A DNA stretch of 46,617 bases from Cytophagaceae bacterium SCN 52-12 (lineage in GTDB: Bacteria > Bacteroidota > Bacteroidia > Cytophagales > Spirosomataceae). The stretch covers positions 1-46,617 of the forward strand of contig MEDT01000048.1 of NCBI GenBank assembly GCA_001724175.1, in the 5' to 3' direction. Both the position numbers and the translations under genes were made by a program. Positions 16,823 through 26,189 of this stretch are shown here, piece after piece (position 1 is the first letter of the stretch; every line of letters starts with the position of its first letter). Under the pieces are notes generated by a model. It had not been told where the DNA came from, searched no databases, and was given only the letters and a program-made list of their open reading frames with translations.

Positions 16823-19800
16823 TTACTCCTTCATCCAGTCATCCAGCATATCCTTATAACCGGCTAAAAACGTTTCGAATGCGTCGACAAGCGCAGGTAT
16901 TGCACGGTCCAGTGTGGAAGTATCATTTGTCTTCAATCTCCCTTCGGCGTCCCTGGCTATGTCGGCGATCGCAGTTGCCCCTACTGTGCCGGCGCTTCCT
17001 TTGAGCGTGTGCAGGTGGCTCTTGACGGTAGGAATGTCTTTCTGCTCCCACGCCGCTACCGACTCGCTGACCAGGCCGGTCGATTCGTCGATAAAGTCTT
17101 CATATACCGACCATACGAGATCGGCGCCGCCGATAGACCTGAGCTGGTCGACAATTTCGCGGTCAAGCACCTCCGGGCCGGCCGCTTCGCCCGTACCTGT
17201 CTGATCGCCCGGCTGGCTGCCGGTTTCTCCGCCTCCTTTTTTGGTAAGCTCCGCTACTTTCTGAATGAGCTGCAGCGCCCTGATCGGCTTGGCGAGGTAG
17301 TCGTCCATACCCTGCCTGATAAACCGTTCCTGGTCTTCTTTCATCGAGTAGGCCGTCATGGCTACCACGGGCGGAAGCTGTTTTCCGAACCGCCTGCGGA
17401 GCTCGGCCGTCGTCTGGATGCCGTCCATATCGGGCATCTGGATGTCCATAAGAATGATGTCATACAGGGCGGAGGAACCCGCCGCCAGTTTTTCGACACG
17501 CTCTATCGCCTCAAACCCGCTGGCAGCCGCATCTACGACCGCTCCCGCCTTTTTGAGGATCTCCCCGGCGACCTTCCGGTTTACCGCGTTGTCGTCGACC
17601 AGCAGGACAAAAGGCTTTTGATCGCCGAAAGTATTTTCAATTGATTTTTCGCGTTCCCGGCCTCCCGGGGATTCGGGGACCATGCTGGTTTCTTCCGTTT
17701 CGAAGGTAAACCAGAACGTGCTGCCTTTTCCCTGGTCCGAGCTTACGCCGATATCGCCTTTCATGAGCTTGCAAAGCTGTTTGGAAATGGCCAGCCCCAG
17801 GCCCGTGCCGCCAAATGATTTCCTTGACGAATTGTCCACCTGCGTGAAGGAGGTGAAAAGCATTTTCTGGTCCTGCTCCGAGATCCCGATCCCGGTGTCG
17901 CTCACTTCGACCTTCAGCTTAAGCTTCCCTTTAGGCGGCGTGATGTCGGATATCACAATATTTACCTCGCCGTTTTCAGTAAATTTCAGCGCATTGGAAG
18001 TGAGGTTCGAGAGAATTTGCAGCAACCGGGTAGGGTCGGCAATGATGTACTTCGGAAGCTCGGTCCGTTTGGTGAAGCGGAGACTGTTGTTTTTGTTTTT
18101 TGCCGTCTGTCCGAACAGGGCAAGAAGCTTGGCGATGATGTCGTCGAGCTCCACAGGTACAGGGTGCAGCTCCATTTTCCCCGCCTCTATCTTGGAAAGG
18201 TCGAGGATGTCATTGAGAATATCGAGCAGCGTTTCCGACGATCGCTTGATGGTATGCACGTAGTCCTGCTGCTCGGGGTTGAGCCGGGTGCTGCCGAGGA
18301 GGTCGATCATTCCGATCACCCCGTTCATGGGAGTGCGGATCTCGTGGCTCATATTGGCCAGGAAGTCTTCCTTGACCTTGAGGAGCCGTTCCGCCTGCTC
18401 CTTTGCTTTCCTGAGGTCAAATTCGTTTTGCTTCAATATGGTGATATCGCGGGCCAGCACGGCAATTTCTACCGTGTCGCCCTTTTCGTTATTGAACATC
18501 AGCATATTGAACATATACTGGCGGATAGACCCGTCTTTAATCCGGAGCTCCCCTTCTATATTGCGCAGGCCACCCTGGCGCTTCAGCTTCCGGAACGAAT
18601 CGAGCATCAGCTTCCGGTCGGTAAAGAAATCCGTAATGGGCTTGTTGAGGACTTCGGCGGGCGTATAGCCGGTTCTTTTAAAAACAGACGGGCTGATCAT
18701 GGTGATGATCCCCTCGCGGGTCATCCTGCAATAGATATCCTGGAGGTTTTCAAAGATCCCGCGGAATTTCTCCTCATTCCGGCGCAGGCTGATCTCGGCT
18801 TCCTTCCGGCGGGTGATGTCGCGCGCAATGCCCGATACCTCTTCGATATTCCCTCCCGAAAGGAGGATCGGGTTGAGATGGAATTCCAGCCAGAGTTCGC
18901 TGCCTGTTTTCGTGTTGATCTTCATCTCGAAATACTGCGGAATCCCCTTAAAGGTCTGGCGATAATGGTTTTCCAGGCTTCTCCGGTTCTGTATGCCCAG
19001 CATCCTCCATCCCAGCTGGGCGCTGTTGCCGCTGGTGACCGTCCGGACATTTGCATTCTGCTCGATCAACTGCAGGTAATTTTTGTTAAAGGAGGTCAGC
19101 TGGAGGTTGCGGTTGACCGACCATATCATATGCGAGGTGCTTTCAAAGATAGCGTTGAGACGGGCTGCGAATTTATTCAGCTCTTCTTCGTGCTGCTTCC
19201 TTTCGATAGCCAGCGCGATCTGTCCCGAAATAAACTCCAGCAGCTCCAGGTCCCTCCGGTCGTAGGTATTCGGGCTGGTGTAGGATTTCACTCCGATGAT
19301 CCCGGTGATGCGATCGCCGATGCGGAGAGGCACGCATATCATTATTTTGGGCGTAACGCCATACAGGTACAGGCTGTTGGTGCGGGCGAGCTCCTCGATA
19401 TCGTTCTCGTACAGGAAAAGCGGCTTGTTGGACGCGATCGCATATTCGGTAACACCGGTTCCGAGCTTTCTGCGGGTAAATCTTACGCTTTTCGGGAAAT
19501 AGGCGTCGACATAATAGGGAAAGTAAATATAGCTCTCCCTGGCGTCGTAAAGCGCGATGAAGAAGTTGTTGGCGTCGATGATCTTTCCCAGCTCGTGGTG
19601 TATTTTCTGATAAAAGTCGTCGAGGTTAGGAGAGTTGATGGTCCAGCTTGCGATGCTGTAGTAAAGGTTCTGCGCCTTTTCTGCACGGTTCTTATCGGTG
19701 AAATCGTGCAAAATACACCGGAAAGCGGTCGGTCTCCCGTTGTCATAACGGCAGTTGACGCTTCCTGAAAGGAATATTTTTTTTCCCGACCTGCTGAGGA

Positions 19801-20446
19801 ATACCGTTTCGAAGTCCGGCATGGCCTCCCCTTCCCTGATGCGGTCGAGCTCATGGTAGGTCTGGTCGCGGTGATCGGGGTCGAGCACATCGTCGAGCGT
19901 AAGGGAGTTGATCTCCTGGAGATTGTAGCCCAGCACTTCGCACCACTCTTTATTGACAAATATAAACCGGCCTTCGAGCGTGATGAGAAAAATGATATCG
20001 CTCGTGTTTTCTACCAGGTCCTGGAGCTGGCTGTTGGACTTGGAAAGAGCCGCTTCCATTCTCCTTCTCCTCGTTATATCATCGCCGACGATCGTGAGGA
20101 ATTTCTCTTCGTTGTCCGAATCAAACTGCCATACCGAGTTGACCACCATTGTGCGCAGCGCGTGATGCCTGTCGTAGAAGCTGATTTCATTTCGCTCCAG
20201 GCGGGTGTGACCCTCGATCCCGTCGGTCAGCAGAAGGCGGATGTCTTCCCGCTGCTCTTCCGGGATGAGAAAATCGACAAAATTCCTGCCCATGAGCTCT
20301 TCGGGCGCCCAGCTGGTTTTCCGCAGGAGATAGGCATTCACCGACCTGATATCGAAATTGGTATCCAGCGTGAAGCCCAGCATGTTCAGGTAGGCGAGGG
20401 AGGCGTTGGCGGTTTGCCAGGTATGTATATCTGAAATCGTTTCCAT
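16823..20446 (-). CDS. Soluble hybrid sensor histidine kinase (PAS-PAS-GAF-PAS-PAS-HisKA-HATPase-REC-HPt)
   Basis: 1207 residues. Order from N to C: PAS ~20-128, PAS ~135-255, GAF ~265-415, PAS ~425-548, PAS ~555-672, coiled linker, HisKA with phospho-acceptor His701 in NMSHEIRTPMNGVIG, HATPase (N box NLTSNALKF, VSDTGIGIS, GGTGLGLAIS), receiver with Asp951-Asp952, phospho-acceptor Asp1001 in LMDIQMPDMDG and Lys1053, then an HPt domain with His1146 in HLHTLKGSAGTVGA. All phosphorelay residues are present. There is no signal peptide or transmembrane helix, so it senses a cytoplasmic cue, perhaps redox or a small ligand through PAS/GAF. No response regulator with an output domain is adjacent, so the final acceptor is elsewhere. 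It diverges from rsmA. Confidence 0.95.
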   Translation of the reverse strand: METISDIHTWQTANASLAYLNMLGFTLDTNFDIRSVNAYLLRKTSWAPEELMGRNFVDFLIPEEQREDIRLLLTDGIEGHTRLERNEISFYDRHHALRTMVVNSVWQFDSDNEEKFLTIVGDDITRRRRMEAALSKSNSQLQDLVENTSDIIFLITLEGRFIFVNKEWCEVLGYNLQEINSLTLDDVLDPDHRDQTYHELDRIREGEAMPDFETVFLSRSGKKIFLSGSVNCRYDNGRPTAFRCILHDFTDKNRAEKAQNLYYSIASWTINSPNLDDFYQKIHHELGKIIDANNFFIALYDARESYIYFPYYVDAYFPKSVRFTRRKLGTGVTEYAIASNKPLFLYENDIEELARTNSLYLYGVTPKIMICVPLRIGDRITGIIGVKSYTSPNTYDRRDLELLEFISGQIALAIERKQHEEELNKFAARLNAIFESTSHMIWSVNRNLQLTSFNKNYLQLIEQNANVRTVTSGNSAQLGWRMLGIQNRRSLENHYRQTFKGIPQYFEMKINTKTGSELWLEFHLNPILLSGGNIEEVSGIARDITRRKEAEISLRRNEEKFRGIFENLQDIYCRMTREGIITMISPSVFKRTGYTPAEVLNKPITDFFTDRKLMLDSFRKLKRQGGLRNIEGELRIKDGSIRQYMFNMLMFNNEKGDTVEIAVLARDITILKQNEFDLRKAKEQAERLLKVKEDFLANMSHEIRTPMNGVIGMIDLLGSTRLNPEQQDYVHTIKRSSETLLDILNDILDLSKIEAGKMELHPVPVELDDIIAKLLALFGQTAKNKNNSLRFTKRTELPKYIIADPTRLLQILSNLTSNALKFTENGEVNIVISDITPPKGKLKLKVEVSDTGIGISEQDQKMLFTSFTQVDNSSRKSFGGTGLGLAISKQLCKLMKGDIGVSSDQGKGSTFWFTFETEETSMVPESPGGREREKSIENTFGDQKPFVLLVDDNAVNRKVAGEILKKAGAVVDAAASGFEAIERVEKLAAGSSALYDIILMDIQMPDMDGIQTTAELRRRFGKQLPPVVAMTAYSMKEDQERFIRQGMDDYLAKPIRALQLIQKVAELTKKGGGETGSQPGDQTGTGEAAGPEVLDREIVDQLRSIGGADLVWSVYEDFIDESTGLVSESVAAWEQKDIPTVKSHLHTLKGSAGTVGATAIADIARDAEGRLKTNDTSTLDRAIPALVDAFETFLAGYKDMLDDWMKE

Positions 20447-20520
20447 GTAAGGCGGATCGCATTAACCCCGTATCGCGATTGAACTCAATTTATTAGCCAA
20501 TAAATCTAAGAATTAAAACC

Positions 20521-20528
20521 TATTTTTG
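20521..20528 (+). promoter_or_regulatory. Putative -7 element for the rsmA operon
   Basis: TATTTTTG matches TAnnTTTG exactly and would start transcription about 35 nt before the rsmA ATG. No -33 TTTG/TTG is found at the expected distance, so support is partial. Confidence 0.35.
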
Positions 20529-20569
20529 TCCAAATATTTGCATAGCCTCTGGTTTCAACCGGGGGAAAC

Positions 20570-21358
20570 ATGATGAAAGTAAGAGCAAAAAAACATCTTG
20601 GCCAGCACTTCCTCAAGGATATTCCGACTGCCGCAGCCATTGCCGGAGCACTGACCGGGCACCGGGGCTATGACAACGTGCTCGAGATCGGTCCCGGGAT
20701 GGGCGTGCTGACGCGTCACCTGCTGGAAGATCCCAGGTTCCGGACCTGGGTGATAGAGATCGACCGCGAATCGGTAGAATATTTAGAGAAGCATTACCCG
20801 GCGCTCGAAGGGCGGATCATCGAGGGCGATTTCCTGAAATGGCAGCCTGACGGTATGGGCGACGTGTTTGCAGTTATCGGGAATTTCCCCTATAATATTT
20901 CCTCACAGATTTTTTTCAGGATACTCCAATACAGGGACAGGGTGCCGGAGGTTGTCTGCATGCTGCAGAAAGAGGTGGCGCAGCGGATAGCCTCACCTCC
21001 GGGCAATAAGGATTACGGAATCCTGAGCGTACTATTGCAGGCTTTTTACAGGATCGAATACCTGATCACGGTACCACCCGGCATGTTTGCCCCGCCGCCC
21101 AAGGTCCAGTCGGGGGTTATCAGGTTGACCCGGAACGAAAAAACCCGGCTGGATTGTGACGAAAAGCTGTTTTTCTCCGTCGTGAAGACCGCCTTCAACC
21201 AGCGCAGGAAAATGTTGCGGAACGCGCTGAAGCCGCTTGGAAAGCCGCTTGGGCGGGATATTCCCGAGAATCGTTTTCTGGACCAGAGAGCCGAACAGCT
21301 CGACGTAAGAGATTTTGAAGAGCTGACCCGGCTGCTGTCGGGAGAAGCTATGGACTAA
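20570..21358 (+). CDS. rsmA: 16S rRNA (adenine(1518)-N6/adenine(1519)-N6)-dimethyltransferase (RsmA/KsgA)
   Basis: 262 residues. It dimethylates the two adjacent adenines of the helix-45 loop in 16S rRNA with S-adenosylmethionine during 30S assembly. Diagnostic blocks: KKHLGQHFLKD, the SAM-binding VLEIGPGMGVLT, VIEIDRESVEYL, catalytic motif IV VIGNFPYNISSQIF, KEVAQRI, PPGMFAPPPKVQSGVIRL, and FNQRRKMLRNAL. The start could be ATG 20570 or the ATG three bases later. It heads a tight run rsmA-mgtE-dtd-mazG-like with gaps of 19, -4 and 0 bp. Confidence 0.97.
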   Translation: MMKVRAKKHLGQHFLKDIPTAAAIAGALTGHRGYDNVLEIGPGMGVLTRHLLEDPRFRTWVIEIDRESVEYLEKHYPALEGRIIEGDFLKWQPDGMGDVFAVIGNFPYNISSQIFFRILQYRDRVPEVVCMLQKEVAQRIASPPGNKDYGILSVLLQAFYRIEYLITVPPGMFAPPPKVQSGVIRLTRNEKTRLDCDEKLFFSVVKTAFNQRRKMLRNALKPLGKPLGRDIPENRFLDQRAEQLDVRDFEELTRLLSGEAMD

Positions 21359-21377
21359 CGACCAACCGCACGAAGGT

Positions 21378-22733
21378 ATGTCAACATTTGAGCTAAGCAA
21401 GGAATACCTCGAACACGTTAATGAGCTGATAGCAGCCGAAGATCCGGAATCCCTCAGGGCGGAGATGGCGGAGCTCTTCCCGGCAGATATTTCGCTCATC
21501 CTCGATGAGCTCGAGACCCAGAAGGCAAGATACCTGCTGAACCTGCTCGATACCAGGCTGGGTGCTGAAATATTGGCAGGCATAGACCGGTCGGAACGGA
21601 AAGAATTCCTGAAGCATTTTACGTCCGAAGAGATAGCGCGGTACGTCAATCTTTTCGATTCGGATGACGCGGTGGATTTGCTGAACGACCAGCCTATCAG
21701 GGTCAGGGAGGAAGTGATCGCGTTGCTGGAAGACAGGGAGCAGGCCCGGTTCATTCTCGATTTGCTGCATTACGACGAAAACGTGGCGGGCGGTCTGATG
21801 CAGAAGGAGCTGGTAAAAGCCAATATCAACTGGACCGTAAACCAGTGTATCGAGGAAATCAGGAAACAGGCGGAAGACGTTCAGAAGGTATACGCCGTTT
21901 ACGTGGTAGACGACAACAATATTTTAAAAGGGCGGCTGTCGCTGAAGAAGATCGTACTGGCGAATAAGAATACGAAGGTTGAAAGCCTTTACGACCAGGA
22001 TATGATCTATGTGGAGACGTACCGTCCGGCCCAGGAAGTCGCCGAGCTGATGGAGCGCTATGACCTGGAAGCGATCCCCGTCGTGAACGTACAGGGGCGG
22101 CTGCTCGGCAAGATCACCATCGACGACGTGGTCGACGTGATCAAGGAGCTGGCAAGCTCCGATACCATGGCTATGGCCGGTATTACCGGGGATGTGGAGG
22201 AAGACGACACGATCTGGAAGCAGACCAGGGCGCGTCTTCCGTGGCTGCTGGTCGGGATGATAGGCGGGATGCTGGCTGCGAAGTTCATCGGCCTGTTCGA
22301 GAAAGACCTTTCGCTGGTGCCTGCCATGGCGGCGTTTATCCCGATCATCGGCTCGATGGGAGGGAATGTGGGCATACAGACTTCGTCGATCATCCTGCAG
22401 AGCCTGGCAGATAAATCGGGGCTGGATGAATCGCTGGGCCTCAGGCTGATCAGGATGTCGATGGTGGCCCTTATCAGCTCGCTCATTATCAGCACCATTG
22501 TTTTTGGGTTCAATATGCTGATGGGAAACGGCTTTCATCTGGCAGTGGTGGTATCGCTGGCTTTGATCGCCGTGATCTTCCTGGCGTCTTTCATGGGAAC
22601 CGTCACGCCTATTTTACTGGATAAGCTCGGCATTAATCCTGCCGTCGCTTCCGGCCCTTTTATCACCACGGCCAATGACCTGATCGGTTACGGCGTTTAT
22701 TTCGGGATTGCCCATCTTCTGCTCAAGCTATGA
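21378..22733 (+). CDS. mgtE: MgtE-type magnesium channel/transporter
   Basis: 451 residues in the standard MgtE layout. Residues ~1-125 form the acidic helical N domain (FPADISLILDELE), ~130-255 hold two CBS domains (KVYAVYVVDDNNILKGRLSL; YDLEAIPVVNVQGRLLGKITIDDVVDVI) that gate the pore in response to cytoplasmic magnesium, and ~280-451 contain five transmembrane helices, including FIPIIGSMGGNVGIQTSSII and the selectivity-helix region NPAVASGPFITTANDLIGYGVYF with the magnesium-binding Asp. It takes up magnesium across the inner membrane. The stop overlaps the dtd start by four bases. Confidence 0.97.
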   Translation: MSTFELSKEYLEHVNELIAAEDPESLRAEMAELFPADISLILDELETQKARYLLNLLDTRLGAEILAGIDRSERKEFLKHFTSEEIARYVNLFDSDDAVDLLNDQPIRVREEVIALLEDREQARFILDLLHYDENVAGGLMQKELVKANINWTVNQCIEEIRKQAEDVQKVYAVYVVDDNNILKGRLSLKKIVLANKNTKVESLYDQDMIYVETYRPAQEVAELMERYDLEAIPVVNVQGRLLGKITIDDVVDVIKELASSDTMAMAGITGDVEEDDTIWKQTRARLPWLLVGMIGGMLAAKFIGLFEKDLSLVPAMAAFIPIIGSMGGNVGIQTSSIILQSLADKSGLDESLGLRLIRMSMVALISSLIISTIVFGFNMLMGNGFHLAVVVSLALIAVIFLASFMGTVTPILLDKLGINPAVASGPFITTANDLIGYGVYFGIAHLLLKL

Positions 22734-23182
22734 TAGCGGTTGTTCAAAGAGTTTCGGAAGCCGAAGTCCGGATAAAAGAGAAGGTATACGGGGCCGTTCA
22801 GAAAGGCTTTGTCGTGCTGCTCGGCATTACCCATTCAGACACGAGGGAAGACCTTGAATGGCTCGGCAGGAAAATTGTCGCGCTTCGGGTATTCGGGGAT
22901 GAAGACGGGAAGATGAACCTGGACCTCGGCGCTGTCGGGGGTAACATCCTGCTAATCAGTCAGTTTACACTCCACGCCAGCACCAAAAAGGGAAACCGTC
23001 CATCGTTTATAGAGGCGGCCCGGCCTGAAACCGCCATACCGTTATACGAAGGAATGAAAGCTTTTCTGTCGGCCGAATTGGGGAGGGAAGTGGAAGCGGG
23101 AATTTTCGGCGCCGATATGAAAGTGAGCCTGGTGAACGACGGTCCTGTGACGATCATTATAGATTCTAAAAACCGGATTTGA
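22730..23182 (+). CDS. dtd: D-aminoacyl-tRNA deacylase (Dtd)
   Basis: 150 residues, standard length. It hydrolyses D-aminoacyl-tRNA (and Gly-tRNA-Ala) to recycle mischarged tRNA. Both active-site motifs are present: LLISQFTLHAS (S-Q-F-T-L) and LVNDGPVTIII (N-x-G-P-V-T). The N-terminal MIAVVQRVSEAEV is typical. The start ATG overlaps the mgtE stop and its own stop abuts the next ATG directly, so all three genes are translationally coupled. Confidence 0.97.
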   Translation: MIAVVQRVSEAEVRIKEKVYGAVQKGFVVLLGITHSDTREDLEWLGRKIVALRVFGDEDGKMNLDLGAVGGNILLISQFTLHASTKKGNRPSFIEAARPETAIPLYEGMKAFLSAELGREVEAGIFGADMKVSLVNDGPVTIIIDSKNRI

Positions 23183-23506
23183 ATGGAATTATCGGAAGCA
23201 CAACGCGAGGTAGATCAGTGGGTCAGGACCTATGGTGTCCGCTATTTTTCGGAGCTCACCAACATGGCAATTCTCACCGAAGAGGTAGGGGAGCTGGCAA
23301 GGATCATGGCGCGGACCTATGGAGACCAGTCGTTTAAAAAATCGGACCTGGGAAAAGACCTGGCCGACGAAATGGCCGACGTGCTGTGGGTGCTGATCTG
23401 CCTTGCCAACCAGACAGGGGTTGACCTTACGGATGCCTTCAGAAAAAATATGGAAAAGAAGACCGGGAGAGACAAGGACCGGCACAGGGAAAATCCGAAG
23501 TTGTAG
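23183..23506 (+). CDS. MazG-like nucleotide pyrophosphohydrolase
   Basis: 107 residues forming one MazG/all-alpha NTP-pyrophosphohydrolase domain. The metal-binding pattern is clear: LTEEVGELARIMAR (E-E-x-x-E) and DLADEMADVLWVLICLAN (E-x-x-D). Such proteins hydrolyse non-canonical or excess nucleoside triphosphates to monophosphates. The ATG follows the dtd stop with no gap. Substrate preference is not readable. Two small hairpins (23523-23535, and arms 23566-23571/23589-23594) follow the gene but neither has a strong T-run. Confidence 0.9.
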   Translation: MELSEAQREVDQWVRTYGVRYFSELTNMAILTEEVGELARIMARTYGDQSFKKSDLGKDLADEMADVLWVLICLANQTGVDLTDAFRKNMEKKTGRDKDRHRENPKL

Positions 23507-23666
23507 CACTTACAACCTGCCAACCGCGAAGCGGTGTCATGATTATAGAAAAACATGAAGATCCGATGTCGCCGGAACCCTGAAGGAGCGACATTTCATA
23601 CAATTGTCATGTTATTGACGCAAGCGCCAGGAAAGAATTTGCCCGTTTTTCCGTGAAATTTGCAGC

Positions 23667-24263
23667 ATGTCAAATCAGAATATTTCGGAGCAGATCAAGC
23701 AGGCGCGGAAGCGGGCCGGCCTTACCCAGCAGGACCTGGCCAATGAGACCGGGCTTTCGCTGCGCACGATTCAGAGAATAGAAAAAGGAGACCAGGAAGT
23801 AAGCGGCTATAGCTTAAGGCAGATCAGCGCCGCCCTGGAAGTTCCGCTCGAACAGCTCATCCTGCCCAACGTTAACCAGGTAAGGATCGAGACATCTTCC
23901 GTTTCTGCGGTAAAGGCGCTTTATTTATCGTCGTTGCTGTTTGTGATCAATCCGCTGCTGGGCATTATCGTCCCGGCTATCCTGAGCTATTCCAGGCCAT
24001 ACAGGGATGCCTTTTATAAGAAGCACTTCAGGTTTATGATTACCTATTTTGTAATCCTCAATATAGTGGTGTACGGCCTTATTGTGCTTTTTGCTCTCAA
24101 CGCTGTTCTCCGCATCAGCAGGTCTGAAACCTTGCTGTCGTTTATTTTCAGATTCCAGATACCGGCGATCCTCTTTTATTACGTCGGCACCATCGCTTTG
24201 ATGCTATACCGGTTTTTTACGTTGAGAAGCCGGAGCAGCGAAGCAGAACAGGCAACCGGCTGA
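23667..24263 (+). CDS. XRE-family helix-turn-helix protein with DUF4870-like membrane domain
   Basis: 198 residues. Residues ~8-65 are a lambda-repressor-type HTH (KQARKRAGLTQQDLANETGLSLRTIQRIEKG). Residues ~78-185 contain three or four hydrophobic helices in the arrangement of the DUF4870 family: FVINPLLGIIVPAILSY, then YKKHFRFMITYFVILNIVVYG, then AILFYYVGTIALMLYRF. It is thus a DNA-binding domain tethered to the inner membrane. It may sense membrane state or act on nearby genes; targets are unknown. A small CCGGCT/AGCCGG hairpin (24256-24269) overlaps the stop codon. Confidence 0.85.
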   Translation: MSNQNISEQIKQARKRAGLTQQDLANETGLSLRTIQRIEKGDQEVSGYSLRQISAALEVPLEQLILPNVNQVRIETSSVSAVKALYLSSLLFVINPLLGIIVPAILSYSRPYRDAFYKKHFRFMITYFVILNIVVYGLIVLFALNAVLRISRSETLLSFIFRFQIPAILFYYVGTIALMLYRFFTLRSRSSEAEQATG

Positions 24264-24303
24264 AGCCGGGAGCGCCATATTATCCCTCCTGCCGCGGGGA
24301 TTA

Positions 24304-24369
24304 AATTCGTGCGTTCGCGGCGAATTTACATGACAATCCGAACTATTAATTCGTGCTTTCGCGGCGAAC
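24304..24369. repeat. Tandem pair of 21-bp GC-core palindromic repeats before the serine hydrolase
   Basis: 24304-24324 and 24348-24368 are the same 21-bp sequence with one mismatch, 44 bp apart centre to centre. Each has TTCG...CGAA ends around a GCGG core and can form a small hairpin; the first is extended to seven perfect base pairs (AAATTCG/CGAATTT). They are candidate operator or REP-type elements. Confidence 0.7.
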
Positions 24370-24418
24370 TGCATAAAGCCAACACCTAACTGCTAACAGC
24401 TAAAACCTTTTTACTCAC

Positions 24419-25612
24419 ATGAAGTATTTAATGCTGCTATGGATTCCCCTGTTATCCGGCAGCCTGCCCGGACAAACAAAAAATGTAGTAAAGCTCGACG
24501 GTAGCACTGTTTCACCGGCCGAAATTGACGAAACAGCAGCGAGGCTCATGAAGGAAGCCAACGTACAGGGCCTGAACCTGGCTGTTTTGAATAACGGCAA
24601 AACCGTATTTATCAAATCTTACGGCTTCAGAAACAAGCCTCAGAATGCACTGTCGGACACCTCTACCATTGTATACGGCGCATCCTTCAGCAAGGCGGTG
24701 TTCGGATACCTGGTGATGAAGCTTGTGGAGGAAAAGGTGATTGATCTGGACACACCGCTGTATAAATACCTGGAAAGGCCGATTCCCGATTACGAATACT
24801 TTTCCGATTTAAAGAATGACGACAGGTGGAAATTAATAACCGCGCGAATGTGCCTGAGCCATACGACTGGTTTGCCGAATGTAAGATGGTTTAATCCTTC
24901 AACCAACGAAATGGACTCACTGGGCGTCATCAGGATTTATTTTACGCCGGGCAAAAAATACGCTTATTCGGGAGAGGGATTCAAGCTTCTGCAGTTAGCG
25001 ATAGAAGAAATCACCGGTAAAAATGTAGATGAGCTGGCCCGTGAAAGAATATTCCAGCCGCTGGGAATGACGAGGACCGGGTACATATGGCATGAGTCTT
25101 TCGGAGACGACAATGTTGCCGTGGGACATATGAATAACGGCGGCATAGACTTCAAAAGAAAGCGGACGGTGCCTGTTTCCGGCGGCTCTATGGTAACTAC
25201 TATTGCAGATTATGCCAGGTTTATAGAACATGTGATGCAGCAGAAAGGAATCAGCAAGAGCAGCTATGAGGAAATGCTGTCGCCGCAGATCGCTATACAT
25301 TCAAAAACGCAATTCCCGCCGATAACAGAGGAAACGACAACCGAGAATGATGCTATCCGCTTGTCGTACGGGCTTGGATGGGGACTTCTGAATTGCCACT
25401 ACGGCAGGGCATTTTTCAAAGAAGGGAACGGCGGCCCCTGGAGAAATTACAACATTAACTTCATGGATAAAGGCATCTCCGTCATTATAATGACCAACAG
25501 TGAAAACGGAGAGAGAATTTTCCAGGAGCTTCTGGAGATCTTGGCCGGCGATACCTGCATACCCTGGAAATGGCAGGGGTATGTTCCATATAACCAAAAG
25601 CCTACTCCTTAG
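24419..25612 (+). CDS. Secreted serine hydrolase, class C beta-lactamase/penicillin-binding protein fold
   Basis: 397 residues with a signal peptide (cleavage near PGQTK). Active-site motifs: S-x-x-K as Ser89-Phe-Ser-Lys92 in YGASFSKAVFG, the Y-S-G motif in KKYAYSGEGFKLLQ, and a third-strand GNGGPW in place of the K-T-G/H-x-G. LSHTTGLPN and FQPLGMTRTGY are typical family blocks. Members include esterases, D-amino-peptidases and true beta-lactamases; the variant third motif points to an esterase/peptidase rather than a lactamase, but this is inference. It converges with the siroheme-synthase-like gene, with the last 11 bp overlapping. Confidence 0.88.
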   Translation: MKYLMLLWIPLLSGSLPGQTKNVVKLDGSTVSPAEIDETAARLMKEANVQGLNLAVLNNGKTVFIKSYGFRNKPQNALSDTSTIVYGASFSKAVFGYLVMKLVEEKVIDLDTPLYKYLERPIPDYEYFSDLKNDDRWKLITARMCLSHTTGLPNVRWFNPSTNEMDSLGVIRIYFTPGKKYAYSGEGFKLLQLAIEEITGKNVDELARERIFQPLGMTRTGYIWHESFGDDNVAVGHMNNGGIDFKRKRTVPVSGGSMVTTIADYARFIEHVMQQKGISKSSYEEMLSPQIAIHSKTQFPPITEETTTENDAIRLSYGLGWGLLNCHYGRAFFKEGNGGPWRNYNINFMDKGISVIIMTNSENGERIFQELLEILAGDTCIPWKWQGYVPYNQKPTP

Positions 25613-26189
25613 GAGCGTTCTTTTTGACCAGGTTCTCCGTGATAGCGTTGAGCTCCTCTACTTTCTGGGCAAAATCGCCCTTGAGGTATTCCCTGACGGC
25701 GTTGAGCTGCTGCATCGCGGTTTCGAGGTTGTCGGGCAGCGCATCCGTCAGCACTTCCCGCAGCCGCTTGGCCAGGGTGGGAGAGAGCCCGTTGGTAGAG
25801 ATCGCGAGCTTCAGGTTGCCCTTCCGGACGATCGAGGACAGGTAAAAGTCGCAAAGATCGGGCGTATCGGCCACGTTTACCAGCAGGTGGCGTTCAGAGG
25901 CCATTCCCTTAATTTCGCGATTGAGGCCTGGAACATTCGTCGCCACGAATACCAGGTCTTTTCCGTCAAGGTCTTCCGGTTGGAAAGCTCTTTTTACCGC
26001 CCGGATCTGCGGTTTGGAATGTATCAGCTCCAGTATATCGGCCCGGATTTCAGGCGCTACAAGTGTAATGGCCGATTCAGGAGCATTTGCCAGTATGGCG
26101 GTTAGTTTTTCATGTGCGACATAGCCTCCTCCTACTACGAGGCTGTGCAATTTTTCGAGTTTGAGGAAAACCGGAAAAAGAGTGTTCAT
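25602..26189 (-). CDS. Precorrin-2 dehydrogenase/sirohydrochlorin ferrochelatase-type protein (CysG N-domain, Met8-like)
   Basis: 195 residues. The N-terminal Rossmann motif SLVVGGGYVAHEK binds NAD, followed by VFVATNVPGLNREI, LVNVADTPDLCDFYLSSIVRKGNLKLAISTNGLSPTLAKRLRE (shown in part), the classical signature of the siroheme-synthase N-terminal domain. It would oxidise precorrin-2 and insert iron to make siroheme, the cofactor of sulfite and nitrite reductases. The methyltransferase domain of full CysG is absent, as is normal in Bacteroidota. The start ATG overlaps the upstream gene's stop by four bases, so translation is coupled to the ImmA/IrrE-like gene. Confidence 0.92.
   Translation of the reverse strand: MNTLFPVFLKLEKLHSLVVGGGYVAHEKLTAILANAPESAITLVAPEIRADILELIHSKPQIRAVKRAFQPEDLDGKDLVFVATNVPGLNREIKGMASERHLLVNVADTPDLCDFYLSSIVRKGNLKLAISTNGLSPTLAKRLREVLTDALPDNLETAMQQLNAVREYLKGDFAQKVEELNAITENLVKKNAPKE

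Noticed and set aside
18017-19768. 583-codon open frame antisense to the hybrid kinase
   Set aside because: It is a long shadow frame caused by codon bias opposite a well-defined multidomain kinase; no motif is present.
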